Assembly: GCA_003669055.1 (NCBI GenBank)
Contig: RAYB01000006.1
Location: 1 to 64,000 of the forward strand
Direction: 5' to 3'
DNA: 64,000 nucleotides
Origin: a bacterium 1XD21-70
GTDB lineage: Bacteria; Bacillota; Clostridia; Lachnospirales; Lachnospiraceae
Within the stretch, counting starts at the first letter, position 1. Every line of letters starts with the position of its first letter. This document shows, in pieces, positions 1-11,004 of the stretch. A program made the translations under genes and the position numbers. The notes under the pieces are model-generated. The model was not told where the DNA came from, searched no databases, and saw only the letters and a list, made by a program, of their open reading frames with translations.

Positions 1-27
1 GTTGGCTTCCTCAGCAGCAACTCGTTT

Positions 28-56
28 ATCTTATCATACCTTGCGAAGTTTGTCAA
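28..56 (-). promoter_or_regulatory. Strong promoter facing out of the window's left edge
   Basis: On the minus strand a perfect -35 TTGACA (51-56) and a -10 TAAGAT (28-33) are 17 bp apart. Upstream (57-90) is almost pure A/T and resembles an UP element. Nothing coding follows within the window, so the transcript leaves to the left. A stable RNA (rRNA or tRNA) operon is the likely target, but that is inference. Confidence 0.6.
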
Positions 57-75
57 CAACTTTTTTCAACTTTTT

Positions 76-116
76 TTATTTTTCTTTCATACCGCTTGGT
101 ATGAGGAAAAAAAGAG
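76..116. other. AT-rich imperfect hairpin downstream of tRNA-Ser
   Basis: TCATACC and GGTATGA pair around a GCTT loop and are flanked by a T-run on the left and an A-run on the right, which extends the stem with G-U pairs and one mismatch. It lies 3' of the minus-strand tRNA gene after a run of seven T (about 107-115 read on the minus strand), so it may help end that transcript. The role is uncertain. Confidence 0.35.
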
Positions 117-133
117 TCATGTGGAATAAAGAA

Positions 134-221
134 CGGAGAAAGAGGGATTTGAACCCTCGCGCCGGTTGCCCGACCTACACCCTTAGCAGGGGCGCCTCTT
201 CGGCCTCTTGAGTATTTCTCC
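134..221 (-). tRNA. tRNA-Ser (anticodon GCU)
   Basis: Reading the minus strand from 221, a complete 88-nt class II tRNA folds: acceptor stem GGAGAAA with UUUCUCC, discriminator G, D-arm with CUC/GAG, anticodon stem CGCCC/GGGUG around the loop CUGCUAA (anticodon GCU), a long variable arm typical of serine tRNAs, and a T-arm GAGGG-UUCAAAU-CCCUC. It decodes AGC/AGU serine codons. CCA is not encoded. It has its own promoter at 282-310. Confidence 0.96.
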
Positions 222-244
222 GAATTGACTTATTCCATATGATT

Positions 245-274
245 GCGTTTCTAAACAACTTTGTTCCGAAACGC
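245..274 (-). other. Leader hairpin between tRNA-Ser promoter and tRNA
   Basis: GCGTTTC (245-251) pairs with GAAACGC (268-274), and an inner AACAA/TTGTT pair extends it. It lies between the predicted transcription start and the mature 5' end of the tRNA at 221, so it would be part of the removed 5' leader. Confidence 0.45.
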
Positions 275-281
275 ATGGCCT

Positions 282-310
282 ATTATAAGTGAAAATCAAC
301 GGCTTGTCAA
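282..310 (-). promoter_or_regulatory. Promoter of tRNA-Ser
   Basis: On the minus strand, -35 TTGACA (305-310) and -10 TATAAT (282-287) are both perfect consensus with a 17-bp spacer. The tRNA begins about 60 nt downstream. This is the form expected of a stable-RNA promoter. Confidence 0.75.
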
Positions 311-430
311 GCCATATTTTTCATCATTTTTCACTTTTTTTCTGAACTACCAAATGTAGATTTTATGTTCTGTTTTTTCCTATATATAGCTAATTTCTCT
401 TCATAATATCTACTGAAATACTGGAAGATT

Positions 431-979
431 TTATCTTTGGTATTCTAATATGGCAGTCTCATAAAGATTATTACCTTCTGAATCAATCACCACCACTACC
501 GGGAAATCTTCCACCTCAAGCTTACGGATTGCTTCTGTTCCCAAATCCTCATAAGCAATTACTTCTGAGGAGAGTATCCTTTTGGAAAGCAGGGCGCCTG
601 CTCCACCGACAGCAGCAAAATAAACAGATCCGTTCCGGATGATACCGTCGATTACTGCCTGGCTCCTTTTCCCTTTTCCGATCATTGCCCCCATCCCCAG
701 ATCCAAAAGCTGTGGGGTATACTTGTCCATCCGGCTGGCTGTAGTTGGACCAGCCGATCCGATCGGCCTTCCTTCCCTTGCCGGAGACGGCCCCATATAA
801 TAGATAATATTGGACCGGATATCAAAAGGCAAAGCTTCCCCCTTGTCTAATGCTTCCTGCATTCTTTTATGCGCGGCATCCCTGGCTGTATAGATAGTTC
901 CGCTTAACAATACATAATCACCGGCTTTTAGTAAGGCTGCTTCCTCTCTGCTGATCGGTGCCTTTATTCTTTTATTCAT
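431..979 (-). CDS. Class I fumarate hydratase, beta subunit
   Basis: Small (C-terminal) subunit of the two-subunit [4Fe-4S] fumarase, which interconverts fumarate and malate in the cytoplasm. The 182-residue length fits the family. Conserved blocks RDAAHKR (33-39) and GPTTASRMD (77-85) are visible. The ATG at 979 is chosen because an AGAGGAG ribosome binding site lies 7 nt upstream; an in-frame TTG at 985 would be almost on top of it. The gene follows the alpha subunit after 12 nt, so both are made from one mRNA. The related L-tartrate dehydratase beta subunit cannot be fully excluded, but fumarase is the commoner role in this order. Confidence 0.9.
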   Translation of the reverse strand: MNKRIKAPISREEAALLKAGDYVLLSGTIYTARDAAHKRMQEALDKGEALPFDIRSNIIYYMGPSPAREGRPIGSAGPTTASRMDKYTPQLLDLGMGAMIGKGKRSQAVIDGIIRNGSVYFAAVGGAGALLSKRILSSEVIAYEDLGTEAIRKLEVEDFPVVVVIDSEGNNLYETAILEYQR

Positions 980-991
980 ATGCAATCTCCT

Positions 992-1834
992 CTACAGGAC
1001 CCGATGTGCATGGCGGTTTACATGGCAACAGATATTTACTGCCACCGGGAGGCCTGCAATATGCGTCGGATAGGTTTCTATATTAACAGCAAACGCTGTG
1101 ACAGTACCGCCTAATCCGCCGGGGCCTATCCCTAAGCAGTTGATTTCTTTTAACAATTCTTTTTCTAATTCCCTTACATAAGGTATTGGAGATTCCTCTT
1201 CTAGGTTTCTGGTCAAGGCATGCTTTGCCATAAGGGCACATTTTTCAAAAGTACCGCCTATCCCTACTCCTACCACCATCGGCGGGCAGGCATTCGGGCC
1301 TGCATCTTTTACTGCCGTAAGAACTGCATTCCTGACACCGTCTATCCCGTCTGCCGGTTTTAACATAAAAACCCGGCTCATATTTTCACTGCCAAATCCT
1401 TTCGGTGCTACCATAATATCGATCCGGTCTCCGGGAACGATGTCATAATGGATCACAGCCGGGGTATTGTCCCGGGTATTTTCTCTCTCAATCGGATCCC
1501 TGACCACGGATTTGCGCAAATATCCATTGGCATACCCCTCACGGACTCCCTGGTTAATAGCATCTGCCAGGGAACCTCCCTCTATGGACACCTCCTGGCC
1601 AATCTTCATAAAAACAACTGCCATGCCGGTATCCTGGCAGATCGGAATCCTGTCCGTTCCTGCAATTACAAGATTTTCCTCCAGCTGCCCTAGTATCTGT
1701 TTTCCCAGGGGAGAGCATTCTTTTTCTATGGAACTGTCAAATACCTTTTTCATATCCGGGGACAAAAAATGATTTGCCTCTATGCACATTTCACTGATCT
1801 GTTTTGTAATCTCTGATACGGAAATGGATCTCAA
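992..1834 (-). CDS. Class I fumarate hydratase, alpha subunit
   Basis: Large subunit of oxygen-sensitive class I fumarase, carrying the [4Fe-4S] cluster that binds the substrate. Candidate cluster ligands are C66 (in ICQDTG), C183 (in NACPPM) and C269 or C270 (in NICCHVNRH); their spacing agrees with the single-chain class I enzymes. The start is a TTG at 1834 with an AGGAGG site 7 nt upstream; the next ATG would delete the first 15 residues. It lies upstream of the beta subunit in one operon. In an anaerobe this enzyme probably serves the reductive or incomplete TCA branch (inference). Tartrate dehydratase alpha is the alternative. Confidence 0.9.
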   Translation of the reverse strand: MRSISVSEITKQISEMCIEANHFLSPDMKKVFDSSIEKECSPLGKQILGQLEENLVIAGTDRIPICQDTGMAVVFMKIGQEVSIEGGSLADAINQGVREGYANGYLRKSVVRDPIERENTRDNTPAVIHYDIVPGDRIDIMVAPKGFGSENMSRVFMLKPADGIDGVRNAVLTAVKDAGPNACPPMVVGVGIGGTFEKCALMAKHALTRNLEEESPIPYVRELEKELLKEINCLGIGPGGLGGTVTAFAVNIETYPTHIAGLPVAVNICCHVNRHAHRVL

Positions 1835-1909
1835 TACAGAACCTCCTTTTATTGCTCATCATGGATTGTTTGTTTATAATCATTCAAAAGGTATTCCGGA
1901 AAGCAAATT

Positions 1910-1950
1910 CCAGGGAGGCTCCTGGTGAGAAACCTCCCTGGGTTTTTCCT
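1910..1950. terminator. Hairpin terminator between fumarase operon and gyrA
   Basis: CCAGGGAGG (1910-1918) and CCTCCCTGG (1933-1941) form a perfect 9-bp stem. A T-run (GGTTTTTCC) follows on the plus side, and AATTTGC on the minus side. It sits 32 nt past the gyrA stop and probably ends the gyrBA transcript, although the minus-strand T-run is weak. Confidence 0.6.
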
Positions 1951-1972
1951 TCTTTACGGTAGAATTTATCCG

Positions 1973-4501
1973 TTATTCTTTATCCTCTGTAGGTTCTTCT
2001 GTTTCTGAATCTTCAAAATCTAATTCCTCGATTCCGTCCCCCTCTGACTTTTTGCCGTCATCCCTTACTTTTGCAATGCTGGCAACCTGTACATTGGAAT
2101 CCGAATCAATATCCATCAGTTTTACCCCGGATGTATTGCGCCCTATAATAGAAATGTCATCTACAGAAATACGGATCACAACACCTTCCGTGGTGATAAT
2201 CATGATATCATGGTCATCATGTACTAGCTTTGCACCTACGATATCACCGGTCTTTTCTGTGATCTTATAGCATAAGATCCCTTTACCGCCCCTGTTTTGT
2301 CTGGTAAATTCTTCGATAGGCGTCCGTTTCCCTATTCCGTTTGCCGAAACTACCAGCATACATTCACCTTGGGTATGCATCTGCATTGCCACTACCTGGT
2401 CACCTTCATTCAGCTTCATGCCGATTACGCCGATTGATACCCGTCCGGTGATCCTTACATCCGTTTCATGGAAACGGATACACTGCCCCTTCTTTGTCAC
2501 CAGGAAGATATCTTTCTCGTTGTTGGTCGCCTTAACCTCAATCAACTCGTCATTATCCCGCAGGACAATTGCCTGAAGGCCGTTCTTACGGACATTTTCA
2601 TATTCCCGGATCGGGGTTTTCTTGACCATCCCGTTTCTGGTAGCCATAAGGAGGAACTCTGTCTCATCATATTTCTTAACCGGGATAATGGCGCTGATTT
2701 TTTCTTCCGGCTGCAGCTGGATCAGGTTCACAATGGCAGTCCCCCTCGCTGTACGGCTCCCTTCCGGGATTGCATATGCTTTGAGGCGGTATACTCTTCC
2801 TTTGTTGGTAAAGAACATAATATAATTGTGGTTATGGGTCAGGATCAGGTCTTCAATATAGTCTTCATCAATGATCTGCATCCCTTTAATCCCTTTTCCG
2901 CCGCGGTTCTGGTTTTTAAAATTATCGATGCTCATGCGCTTGATATAACCTAGCTTTGTCATCGCCACAATCGTTTTTTCGTTGGGAATCAGATCCTCCA
3001 TTGACATATCATATTCATCGAAACCAATAGAAGTTTTTCTGTCATCTCCGTATTTCCCGGATATCACCAGGATCTCTTCCCTGATCACGCCTAACAGCTT
3101 CTTTTCATCTGCAAGGATTGCTTTTAACTGCTCGATCTTTGCCATCAGTTCCCGGTACTCGTTCTCTAACCGGTCCCGTTCCAAACCGGTCAGTGCCCTC
3201 AGGCGCATATCAACAATCGCCTGGGACTGGGCATCACTTAATCCGAAACGTTCCATTAACTGGGCTTTGGCAGCCTGCACGGTATCAGATCCGCGGATAA
3301 TCCTTATTACCTCGTCAATGTGGTCTAAAGCAATCAGCAAACCCTGTAATATATGGGCACGTTCTTCTGCTTTGTTCAGGTCATATTTAGTACGGCGCGT
3401 CACCACGTCTTCCTGATGCCTTAAATAGTGCCTTAACATGTCCAAAAGGTTCAATACTTTCGGCTCATTATTTACCAAGGCAAGCATGTTGACACCGAAA
3501 GTGTCCTGGAGCTGGGTATGCTTATATAGCTGGTTTAAGACCACATTGGCATTGACATCGCGGCGCAGTTCAATCACGACCCGCATTCCCTGCCTGTCTG
3601 ACTCATCCCGCAGGTCCGTAATGCCGTCGATCCTTTTGTCCTTTACCAGTTCGGCAATTTTTTCAATCAGCCTGGCTTTATTTACCAGATAGGGAAGTTC
3701 TGTCACAATAATACGGCTTTTCCCGTTTGGCAATGCCTCAATATCGGAGACTGCACGCACGCGCAGTTTTCCCCGTCCTGTACGGTATGCCTCCTCAATA
3801 CCGGCCTTCCCAAGTATCGTTGCCCCTGTCGGGAAATCCGGTCCTTTGACAATCTCTAAAATCTCCTCCATTGAGGTATCCCTGTCCTCCTGGACGCGGT
3901 TATCAATGATCTTGACTACCGCCGAGATCACTTCCCTGAGATTATGGGGAGGGATATTGGTTGCCATGCCTACCGCTATTCCCGTAGTGCCATTGACCAA
4001 AAGATTCGGATAACGGGATGGAAGTACAACCGGCTCTTTCTCGGTCTCATCAAAGTTCGGTACAAAATCCACGGTATCTTTATTGATGTCTGCCAGCATT
4101 TCCATGGAAATCTTGCTTAAACGCGCTTCTGTATAACGCATGGCAGCTGCTCCGTCGCCATCTACAGAACCGAAATTGCCATGGCCGTCAACCAATGGAT
4201 AGCGGGTAGACCATTCCTGGGCCATATTTACCAATGCCCCATAAATGGAACTGTCGCCATGGGGATGGTACTTACCCATGGTATCACCGACGATACGGGC
4301 ACACTTACGGTGAGGCTTGTCCGGACCATTATTCAATTCTATCATGGAAAAAAGAACCCGCCGCTGAACCGGCTTTAAGCCGTCCCTCACATCCGGGAGG
4401 GCACGGGCTGCGATCACGCTCATTGCATAATCAATATAGGATTTCTCCATGGTTGATTTTAAGTCTATATCATGCACTTTATCAAAAACATTTGGTTCCA
4501 T
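1973..4501 (-). CDS. gyrA: DNA gyrase subunit A
   Basis: Breakage-reunion subunit of DNA gyrase; with GyrB it introduces negative supercoils using ATP. The 842 residues are full length. The catalytic tyrosine is Y123 in [11 protein letters not shown]. The quinolone-determining region reads [13 protein letters not shown] (79-91): the E. coli S83 equivalent is Ser84, but the D87 equivalent is Gly88. The C-terminal half holds the DNA-wrapping propeller with the GyrA-box form QNRGGKG, seen twice, and an acidic tail. The ATG at 4501 has a strong GGAGG site. The 21-nt gap from gyrB indicates co-transcription. It could be confused only with ParC, but the GyrA box and the gyrB neighbour settle it. 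Confidence 0.98.
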   Translation of the reverse strand: MEPNVFDKVHDIDLKSTMEKSYIDYAMSVIAARALPDVRDGLKPVQRRVLFSMIELNNGPDKPHRKCARIVGDTMGKYHPHGDSSIYGALVNMAQEWSTRYPLVDGHGNFGSVDGDGAAAMRYTEARLSKISMEMLADINKDTVDFVPNFDETEKEPVVLPSRYPNLLVNGTTGIAVGMATNIPPHNLREVISAVVKIIDNRVQEDRDTSMEEILEIVKGPDFPTGATILGKAGIEEAYRTGRGKLRVRAVSDIEALPNGKSRIIVTELPYLVNKARLIEKIAELVKDKRIDGITDLRDESDRQGMRVVIELRRDVNANVVLNQLYKHTQLQDTFGVNMLALVNNEPKVLNLLDMLRHYLRHQEDVVTRRTKYDLNKAEERAHILQGLLIALDHIDEVIRIIRGSDTVQAAKAQLMERFGLSDAQSQAIVDMRLRALTGLERDRLENEYRELMAKIEQLKAILADEKKLLGVIREEILVISGKYGDDRKTSIGFDEYDMSMEDLIPNEKTIVAMTKLGYIKRMSIDNFKNQNRGGKGIKGMQIIDEDYIEDLILTHNHNYIMFFTNKGRVYRLKAYAIPEGSRTARGTAIVNLIQLQPEEKISAIIPVKKYDETEFLLMATRNGMVKKTPIREYENVRKNGLQAIVLRDNDELIEVKATNNEKDIFLVTKKGQCIRFHETDVRITGRVSIGVIGMKLNEGDQVVAMQMHTQGECMLVVSANGIGKRTPIEEFTRQNRGGKGILCYKITEKTGDIVGAKLVHDDHDIMIITTEGVVIRISVDDISIIGRNTSGVKLMDIDSDSNVQVASIAKVRDDGKKSEGDGIEELDFEDSETEEPTEDKE

Positions 4502-4522
4502 ACTATCCTCCTTACCTCCGCG

Positions 4523-6469
<1,947 letters not shown>

Positions 6470-7555
6470 CTAGTTTTCCTGTGTCACCACCCCGTCCACC
6501 ACTTTGAACAGACGGTCAATCGGAAAACGGTTATTTACAAAATCTTCCAGCCCTGTACAGGTAATCATGGTCTGGATCTGGTCGATGGCAGAGAGGAGAT
6601 GGTTCTGCCTCTCCCCATCCAATTCCGATAATACATCATCCAGCAAAAGGATCGGATAATCTTTCACTATCTTCTTCACCAGTTCAATCTCTGCCAGCTT
6701 CAAGGACAAGGCGGCTGTCCGCTGCTGTCCCTGGGACCCAAATCTCCGGATATCAATTTTATCCATATAAAAGCCTATATCATCCCGGTGCGGGCCAACT
6801 AAGCTTGTTTTCTGTTTTATATCAGAAAACCTGCTCCTTTTAATCTCTTCCTCCAGCCGGTCTGGCAAGGCACAAGGGTCATAGATGATCTTAAGATTTT
6901 CCCGGTTTCCGGAAAGCTTATTGTGTATCTTCCCGATAATGCCATTGAGCTGGGAAATAAAATCTTCCCGGTACTGGATAATCTCTCTCCCATATTGCGC
7001 TAATTGTAAATCCCATACATCCAATGTCTCTTCGTATTCCGGCCGAAAGGCAAGATCTTTCAGCAAACGATTTCTCTGCATTAAAATATGGTTATAAGAA
7101 ACCAGGGAATGGACATATAGCTTATTCAGCTGGCATAGTTCCAAATCAATGAATTTTCTCCGCTCCGAAGGGCCGTTTTTTATCAGGTTGAGATCTTCCG
7201 GTGAAAAAAAGACTACATTAATGACCCCAAACAATTCACTTGCCTTACGGATCGGGATACCATTAATGGCAATCCCTTTCGCCTTGTTTTTTTTCAGATG
7301 CATATCAATCCGATAAGGAACCTGGTCCTTACAGAGACGGATCTTTAAATGGGATTCTTCTGCCTGAAACCGGATCATTTCCCGGTCTTTGCTTCCTCTA
7401 TGGGATTTTGTTGTAGAACATACATAAATGGCTTCTAATAAATTAGTTTTTCCTTGTGCATTATTACCAAATAAGATATTGGTTTTCGGGCTGAACTGTA
7501 TATGTAAGGTATCATAATTACGGTAGTTTTTTAATTCAATCGATTCAATAATCAT
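6470..7555 (-). CDS. recF: DNA replication and repair protein RecF
   Basis: SMC-like ATPase that, with RecO and RecR, loads RecA on gapped DNA at stalled forks. Visible motifs are Walker A GNNAQGKT near the N-terminus, the ABC signature GSQGQQRT near residue 275, and Walker B LLLDDVLSELD near residue 305. The 361-residue length is typical. It sits 26 nt after yaaA and 33 nt before gyrB, in one transcription unit. Confidence 0.97.
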   Translation of the reverse strand: MIIESIELKNYRNYDTLHIQFSPKTNILFGNNAQGKTNLLEAIYVCSTTKSHRGSKDREMIRFQAEESHLKIRLCKDQVPYRIDMHLKKNKAKGIAINGIPIRKASELFGVINVVFFSPEDLNLIKNGPSERRKFIDLELCQLNKLYVHSLVSYNHILMQRNRLLKDLAFRPEYEETLDVWDLQLAQYGREIIQYREDFISQLNGIIGKIHNKLSGNRENLKIIYDPCALPDRLEEEIKRSRFSDIKQKTSLVGPHRDDIGFYMDKIDIRRFGSQGQQRTAALSLKLAEIELVKKIVKDYPILLLDDVLSELDGERQNHLLSAIDQIQTMITCTGLEDFVNNRFPIDRLFKVVDGVVTQEN

Positions 7556-7581
7556 ATTCTGTCCCCAGAACGGAAAATAAC

Positions 7582-7791
7582 TTACCCGCTGATTTGGACG
7601 GATTTGCCGTCACAGGCAAACACATCGCCATGCCGAAGCTTCTTCCCACGCTGCAACTCCACCTTTCCATTCACAGTCACAGCACCATTCTCTATCAGGT
7701 GCTTGGCATCTACACCAGAACTGCAAATGCCTGCCAGCTTCAATGCCTGGCCAAGTTTGATAAATTCATCTCTTATTTTTATAATTTCCAT
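7582..7791 (-). CDS. yaaA: S4 RNA-binding domain protein YaaA (RlbA)
   Basis: A 69-residue single S4 domain, always found between dnaN and recF in Firmicutes; its homologue in Bacillus is linked to ribosome assembly and to control of recF translation. The S4 signature is visible in VDAKHLIENGAVTVNG and KLRHGDVF. The ATG at 7791 is preferred over an in-frame TTG at 7806 because an AAAGGG site lies 6 nt upstream of the ATG and overlaps the TTG-initiated reading. Confidence 0.93.
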   Translation of the reverse strand: MEIIKIRDEFIKLGQALKLAGICSSGVDAKHLIENGAVTVNGKVELQRGKKLRHGDVFACDGKSVQISG

Positions 7792-7824
7792 TATTTTCCC
7801 TTTCAAACACCTTTGCCTGAAATT

Positions 7825-8940
7825 TTAATCTTCATCAATAAAATTCACCGGTAAAATCAAATAAATATAGTTCCCGGCATCATCCTTAATAAAGCATGGG
7901 GATTTGGGGTTCATCATATAGATATCAGCCTCCTCGTCGTCAATCACCCGCAAAGCATCCAGCAAAAACTTCGGATTGAATGCAATTGTGATATCATCCC
8001 CTGTTTTCTGGGCAGCCACATTTGCATTCATGGAGCCGAAGGAGGAACGTATTTTCATATTGACATTATTTTCTTCTATTTTCAGTATGATAGGTTTGCG
8101 GTCATTATCCCGGATCATAATCATTGCACGGTCTATATGATCCATAAATATTTTTTTGTTGACCTTGATATGCGTTTTATAATCGTTGGACAGCATATGG
8201 TCAATCTTAAAGTATTCCCCCTCAATCAAGCGGGAAATAACTTTTGTATCTTCAAATTCAAACAAGATATGGTTCTTGCTGAAATATATCTGTACCTCTT
8301 TTTCATTGTCACCACTCAGGATCTTACTGATTTCAGAGAGGGTTTTACCGGGAATGATGATTTTCTGGTTTTCATAATTATGCTTTAACAAGATATTGCG
8401 TATAGATATCCTGTGCCCGTCTAAAGAGACTACCTTTAAAACATTATCTTTGACTTCCACCAGTTCCCCACCCATCATCTTATTGCTGTCATTGGGCGCA
8501 GTGGAAAATATGGTCTGCCGTACTGCTTCCTTTAAAGAAAACTGGGAAATGCAAATATATTCGTTTTTTTCAATAAAGGGAAGATAGCTGAATTCCTGCG
8601 GGTCGCGTCCCTGGATTCTGAATATGGCGCCGTCACATTCAATAGTAGTATTATACCTTTCATCGGAGGCAATCGTTACATCCGCATCGCTGTCCGGAAG
8701 TTTGCGGATGATGTCGGAAAAAATCTTAGCTTCCAGGGCAAGCTTCCCTTTTTCTAAAATAGATCCTTCGACTTTCGTTTCAATACCCAGTTCCATATCA
8801 TTCCCTGTCAGCCGGATTTCATTGGAGGAAGCATCGATGAGGATACATTCCAATATGTTCATCGTAGTTTTGGATGGGATTGCCTTTGATACAATATTGA
8901 TTCCGTTTACTAAGGTTTCTTTCTGAAAAGCCAGCTTCAT
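7825..8940 (-). CDS. dnaN: DNA polymerase III beta subunit (sliding clamp)
   Basis: Ring-shaped processivity clamp of the replicative polymerase; two copies encircle DNA. It is 371 residues, with three repeated clamp domains and the conserved closing segment YLILPVNF at the C-terminus. It is transcribed from the minus strand after dnaA, separated by 328 nt that hold part of the origin. A plausible promoter exists in that gap (TTACAC, 17 bp, TACGAT). Confidence 0.98.
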   Translation of the reverse strand: MKLAFQKETLVNGINIVSKAIPSKTTMNILECILIDASSNEIRLTGNDMELGIETKVEGSILEKGKLALEAKIFSDIIRKLPDSDADVTIASDERYNTTIECDGAIFRIQGRDPQEFSYLPFIEKNEYICISQFSLKEAVRQTIFSTAPNDSNKMMGGELVEVKDNVLKVVSLDGHRISIRNILLKHNYENQKIIIPGKTLSEISKILSGDNEKEVQIYFSKNHILFEFEDTKVISRLIEGEYFKIDHMLSNDYKTHIKVNKKIFMDHIDRAMIMIRDNDRKPIILKIEENNVNMKIRSSFGSMNANVAAQKTGDDITIAFNPKFLLDALRVIDDEEADIYMMNPKSPCFIKDDAGNYIYLILPVNFIDED

Positions 8941-9268
8941 GTTGATAAGTTCCTTTCTGTTTGATGGTCGGTCTGCGAAAGAGAATGAATAAATAAATTT
9001 CGCCGTAATCGTAGTAGGGGATGTTAATTTGTGTAAAAGCCTGTTTACCCTTGATAATTAGGACAAACCTGATGTTAAAAAGCATGTTGAAAACTATTCT
9101 CAGGCTCTGGCAAAATCAGCAAGTTTTCCACAAGGGTAAGAATTATCCAAAAATACAAAGGGCAAGGAAATAGTTATCCACAAAAATATGCCGCTTTTCC
9201 ACAAAAAAATGTGAATAACTTTTTTTCCTGTAATCCCTTATATTTCCTTGGTTTTTAGCCGTTTTGGG
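8941..9268. other. oriC, dnaA-dnaN half with DnaA boxes
   Basis: This 328-nt gap holds a perfect DnaA box TTATCCACA (9174-9182) and near-consensus boxes at 9124-9132, 9143-9151, 9195-9203 and 9210-9218 (TGTGAATAA). The 9200-9260 stretch is AT-rich and is the likely unwinding element, placed as in Bacillus just downstream of dnaA. GC skew changes sign across the dnaA region: genes run minus on the left and plus on the right. Confidence 0.85.
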
Positions 9269-10642
9269 CTAATTTGGGCTTAGTTTTTTCTTTAAGATAT
9301 TCACAGTGTTTTGCAGCGTTGGTGATTTCTCTATATCCTTGGATATTTTTTCAATTCCGTGAATAATGGTAGTATGGTCCCTGCCGCCCATGGCTTTTCC
9401 GATCTCCTGTAAAGGGACCTCTGTCATGTTGCGGCAAAGATACATGGCAATCTGCCTGGGATAGACAATATCCTTGCTTCTTCTCTGGGATAAAAGATCT
9501 AAGGTGGTAAGGTTATAGTGTTCTGCCACCACCTGGATAATCAGTTCAGGGGTGATTTTTTGGGATCCTCCGGGTGAGATGATGTCCTTTAAGGCCTCTT
9601 CTGCCATGGAAATGGTGATCTCCTTGCGGTGGTCAAGTTTTGAGAATGCTACAATTTTTGTGAGTGCCCCTTCCAGTTCACGGATATTTGATTTGATGTT
9701 CGTGGCAATATATTTAATTACTTCATTGTCAATGTTGTAGCCTTCTAGTTCTTCCTTTTTGCGCAGGATTGCCATACGCGTCTCATAATCCGGGGACTGG
9801 ATATCGACTGTAAGCCCCCATTCAAACCTTGAACGCAGCCGTTCTTCTAATGTTTCAATATCCTTAGGAGGTTTATCCGAGGATATGATAATCTGTTTTT
9901 TGGATTCATATAGTGCGTTGAAGGTATGGAAAAATTCTTCCTGCGTACTTTCTTTTCCTATAATGAACTGGATATCATCGATCAGCAGTACATCGTTGTT
10001 GCGGTATTTTTCCCGAAATTCTGTTGTGGAAATGTTGTTTTTGTTGCGGATGGCATCAATCAGTTCATTGGTGAACTTTTCTGATGTTACATAAAGAATC
10101 TTTGCCTTGTGGTTGTTTTTGAGAATAAAATTAGCTATGGAGTGCATCAGATGGGTTTTTCCAAGTCCTACGCCGCCGTATATGAACAAGGGGTTGTAAA
10201 TCTCCCCGGGGGATTCGGCTACGGCGAGTGATGCTGCATGGGCTAAATTGTTGTTGGCGCCAACCACGAAGGTGTCAAATGTATACTTGGGGTTCAAATT
10301 GGCATTTTGAAGTGCTTCCTGGCTGATCTTAGCAGTATTGGTGCGGATCAGCTGCTTATCCTTGGAAGGGTCTTCCTTAATCTGGTTTTCAACAATAAAG
10401 TCAATCTCGCATTTGAGGCTGGTAATCTCCTCAATGGCGACTTTCAGAAGAAAACTGTATTTTTTCTTGATATAGCCAAGAAAATTGGCGTCCGGAACAA
10501 TGATCCGGACGGTGTTTCCTGGTTCCAGGGAATACAGACGCAGAGGAACCAGCCATGTGTTGAAGGAGACATCTGATATATCGTGTTCTTCTTTTAAATA
10601 ATGTAAGATATCATCCCACTTACCTTTTAGTGTGTCCAGCAT
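9269..10642 (-). CDS. dnaA: Chromosomal replication initiator DnaA
   Basis: AAA+ initiator that binds DnaA boxes and melts the origin. Domains in order: helicase-loader-binding domain I (about 1-85), a short linker, AAA+ domain with Walker A GGVGLGKT and Walker B LLIDDIQF, and the DNA-binding domain IV with GRDHTTIIHG. The 457-residue length is standard. ATG at 10642 has an AGGAG site. DnaA boxes lie on both sides, so autoregulation is expected. Confidence 0.98.
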   Translation of the reverse strand: MLDTLKGKWDDILHYLKEEHDISDVSFNTWLVPLRLYSLEPGNTVRIIVPDANFLGYIKKKYSFLLKVAIEEITSLKCEIDFIVENQIKEDPSKDKQLIRTNTAKISQEALQNANLNPKYTFDTFVVGANNNLAHAASLAVAESPGEIYNPLFIYGGVGLGKTHLMHSIANFILKNNHKAKILYVTSEKFTNELIDAIRNKNNISTTEFREKYRNNDVLLIDDIQFIIGKESTQEEFFHTFNALYESKKQIIISSDKPPKDIETLEERLRSRFEWGLTVDIQSPDYETRMAILRKKEELEGYNIDNEVIKYIATNIKSNIRELEGALTKIVAFSKLDHRKEITISMAEEALKDIISPGGSQKITPELIIQVVAEHYNLTTLDLLSQRRSKDIVYPRQIAMYLCRNMTEVPLQEIGKAMGGRDHTTIIHGIEKISKDIEKSPTLQNTVNILKKKLSPN

Positions 10643-10860
10643 GTCTTATTCTCCTGATTTTATAGTAAAATGGCATGTATAGTTTTGGGTTTGTGGATAT
10701 CCTGGCATGTTATGTGGATACGCAAACTAACCCAATCTAAATGTATTGTATACCAAAACGGCCGGTTTTTCAACGGAAATAGTAAAAAAGAATAGAAAAT
10801 TCGATTGTTATCAACAAAGTTATCCACAGATTGTGGATAACTTATTCACATTATAAACAG
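10643..10860. other. oriC, dnaA-upstream half with DnaA-box cluster
   Basis: Six boxes are visible: TGTGGATAT (10692-10700), TGTGGATAC (10713-10721), TTATCAACA (10808-10816), TTATCCACA (10820-10828), TGTGGATAA (10832-10840) and TTATTCACA (10842-10850). The last four are packed within 43 bp, with the central two perfect and inverted. The intergenic region to 11004 has no other gene; it also holds the dnaA promoter on the minus strand and an outward promoter on the plus strand. Confidence 0.88.
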
Positions 10861-10875
10861 TATCCGGAGAAAAAC

Positions 10876-10904
10876 TTGACAAGGAAAATGGAAACCGATA
10901 TGAT
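10876..10904 (+). promoter_or_regulatory. Promoter of the ECF transporter gene
   Basis: -35 TTGACA (10876-10881) and -10 TATGAT (10899-10904) are 17 bp apart. The predicted leader (about 10911-11004) contains nested inverted repeats: ATGCA/TGCAT (near 10925 and 10961) outside GGCAC/GTGCC (10934-10938, 10946-10950). No known riboswitch consensus was recognised. Confidence 0.7.
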
Positions 10905-11004
10905 ATACGAGGAAGGTTTATAATATGCACCTTGGCACGATTGCTGTGCCGTCTATTTTATGCATTGTATCTTAATTATTAAGAACAGTAGCAGGAGGTA
11001 AAAA

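Noticed and set aside
2-211. Plus-strand open frame at the left edge
   Set aside because: It crosses the tRNA-Ser gene and two promoter elements on the other strand and has no ribosome binding site.
10905-11004. Riboswitch before the ECF transporter
   Set aside because: Nested short stems exist but no TPP, FMN, preQ1, cobalamin or folate (THF) consensus could be matched by eye.
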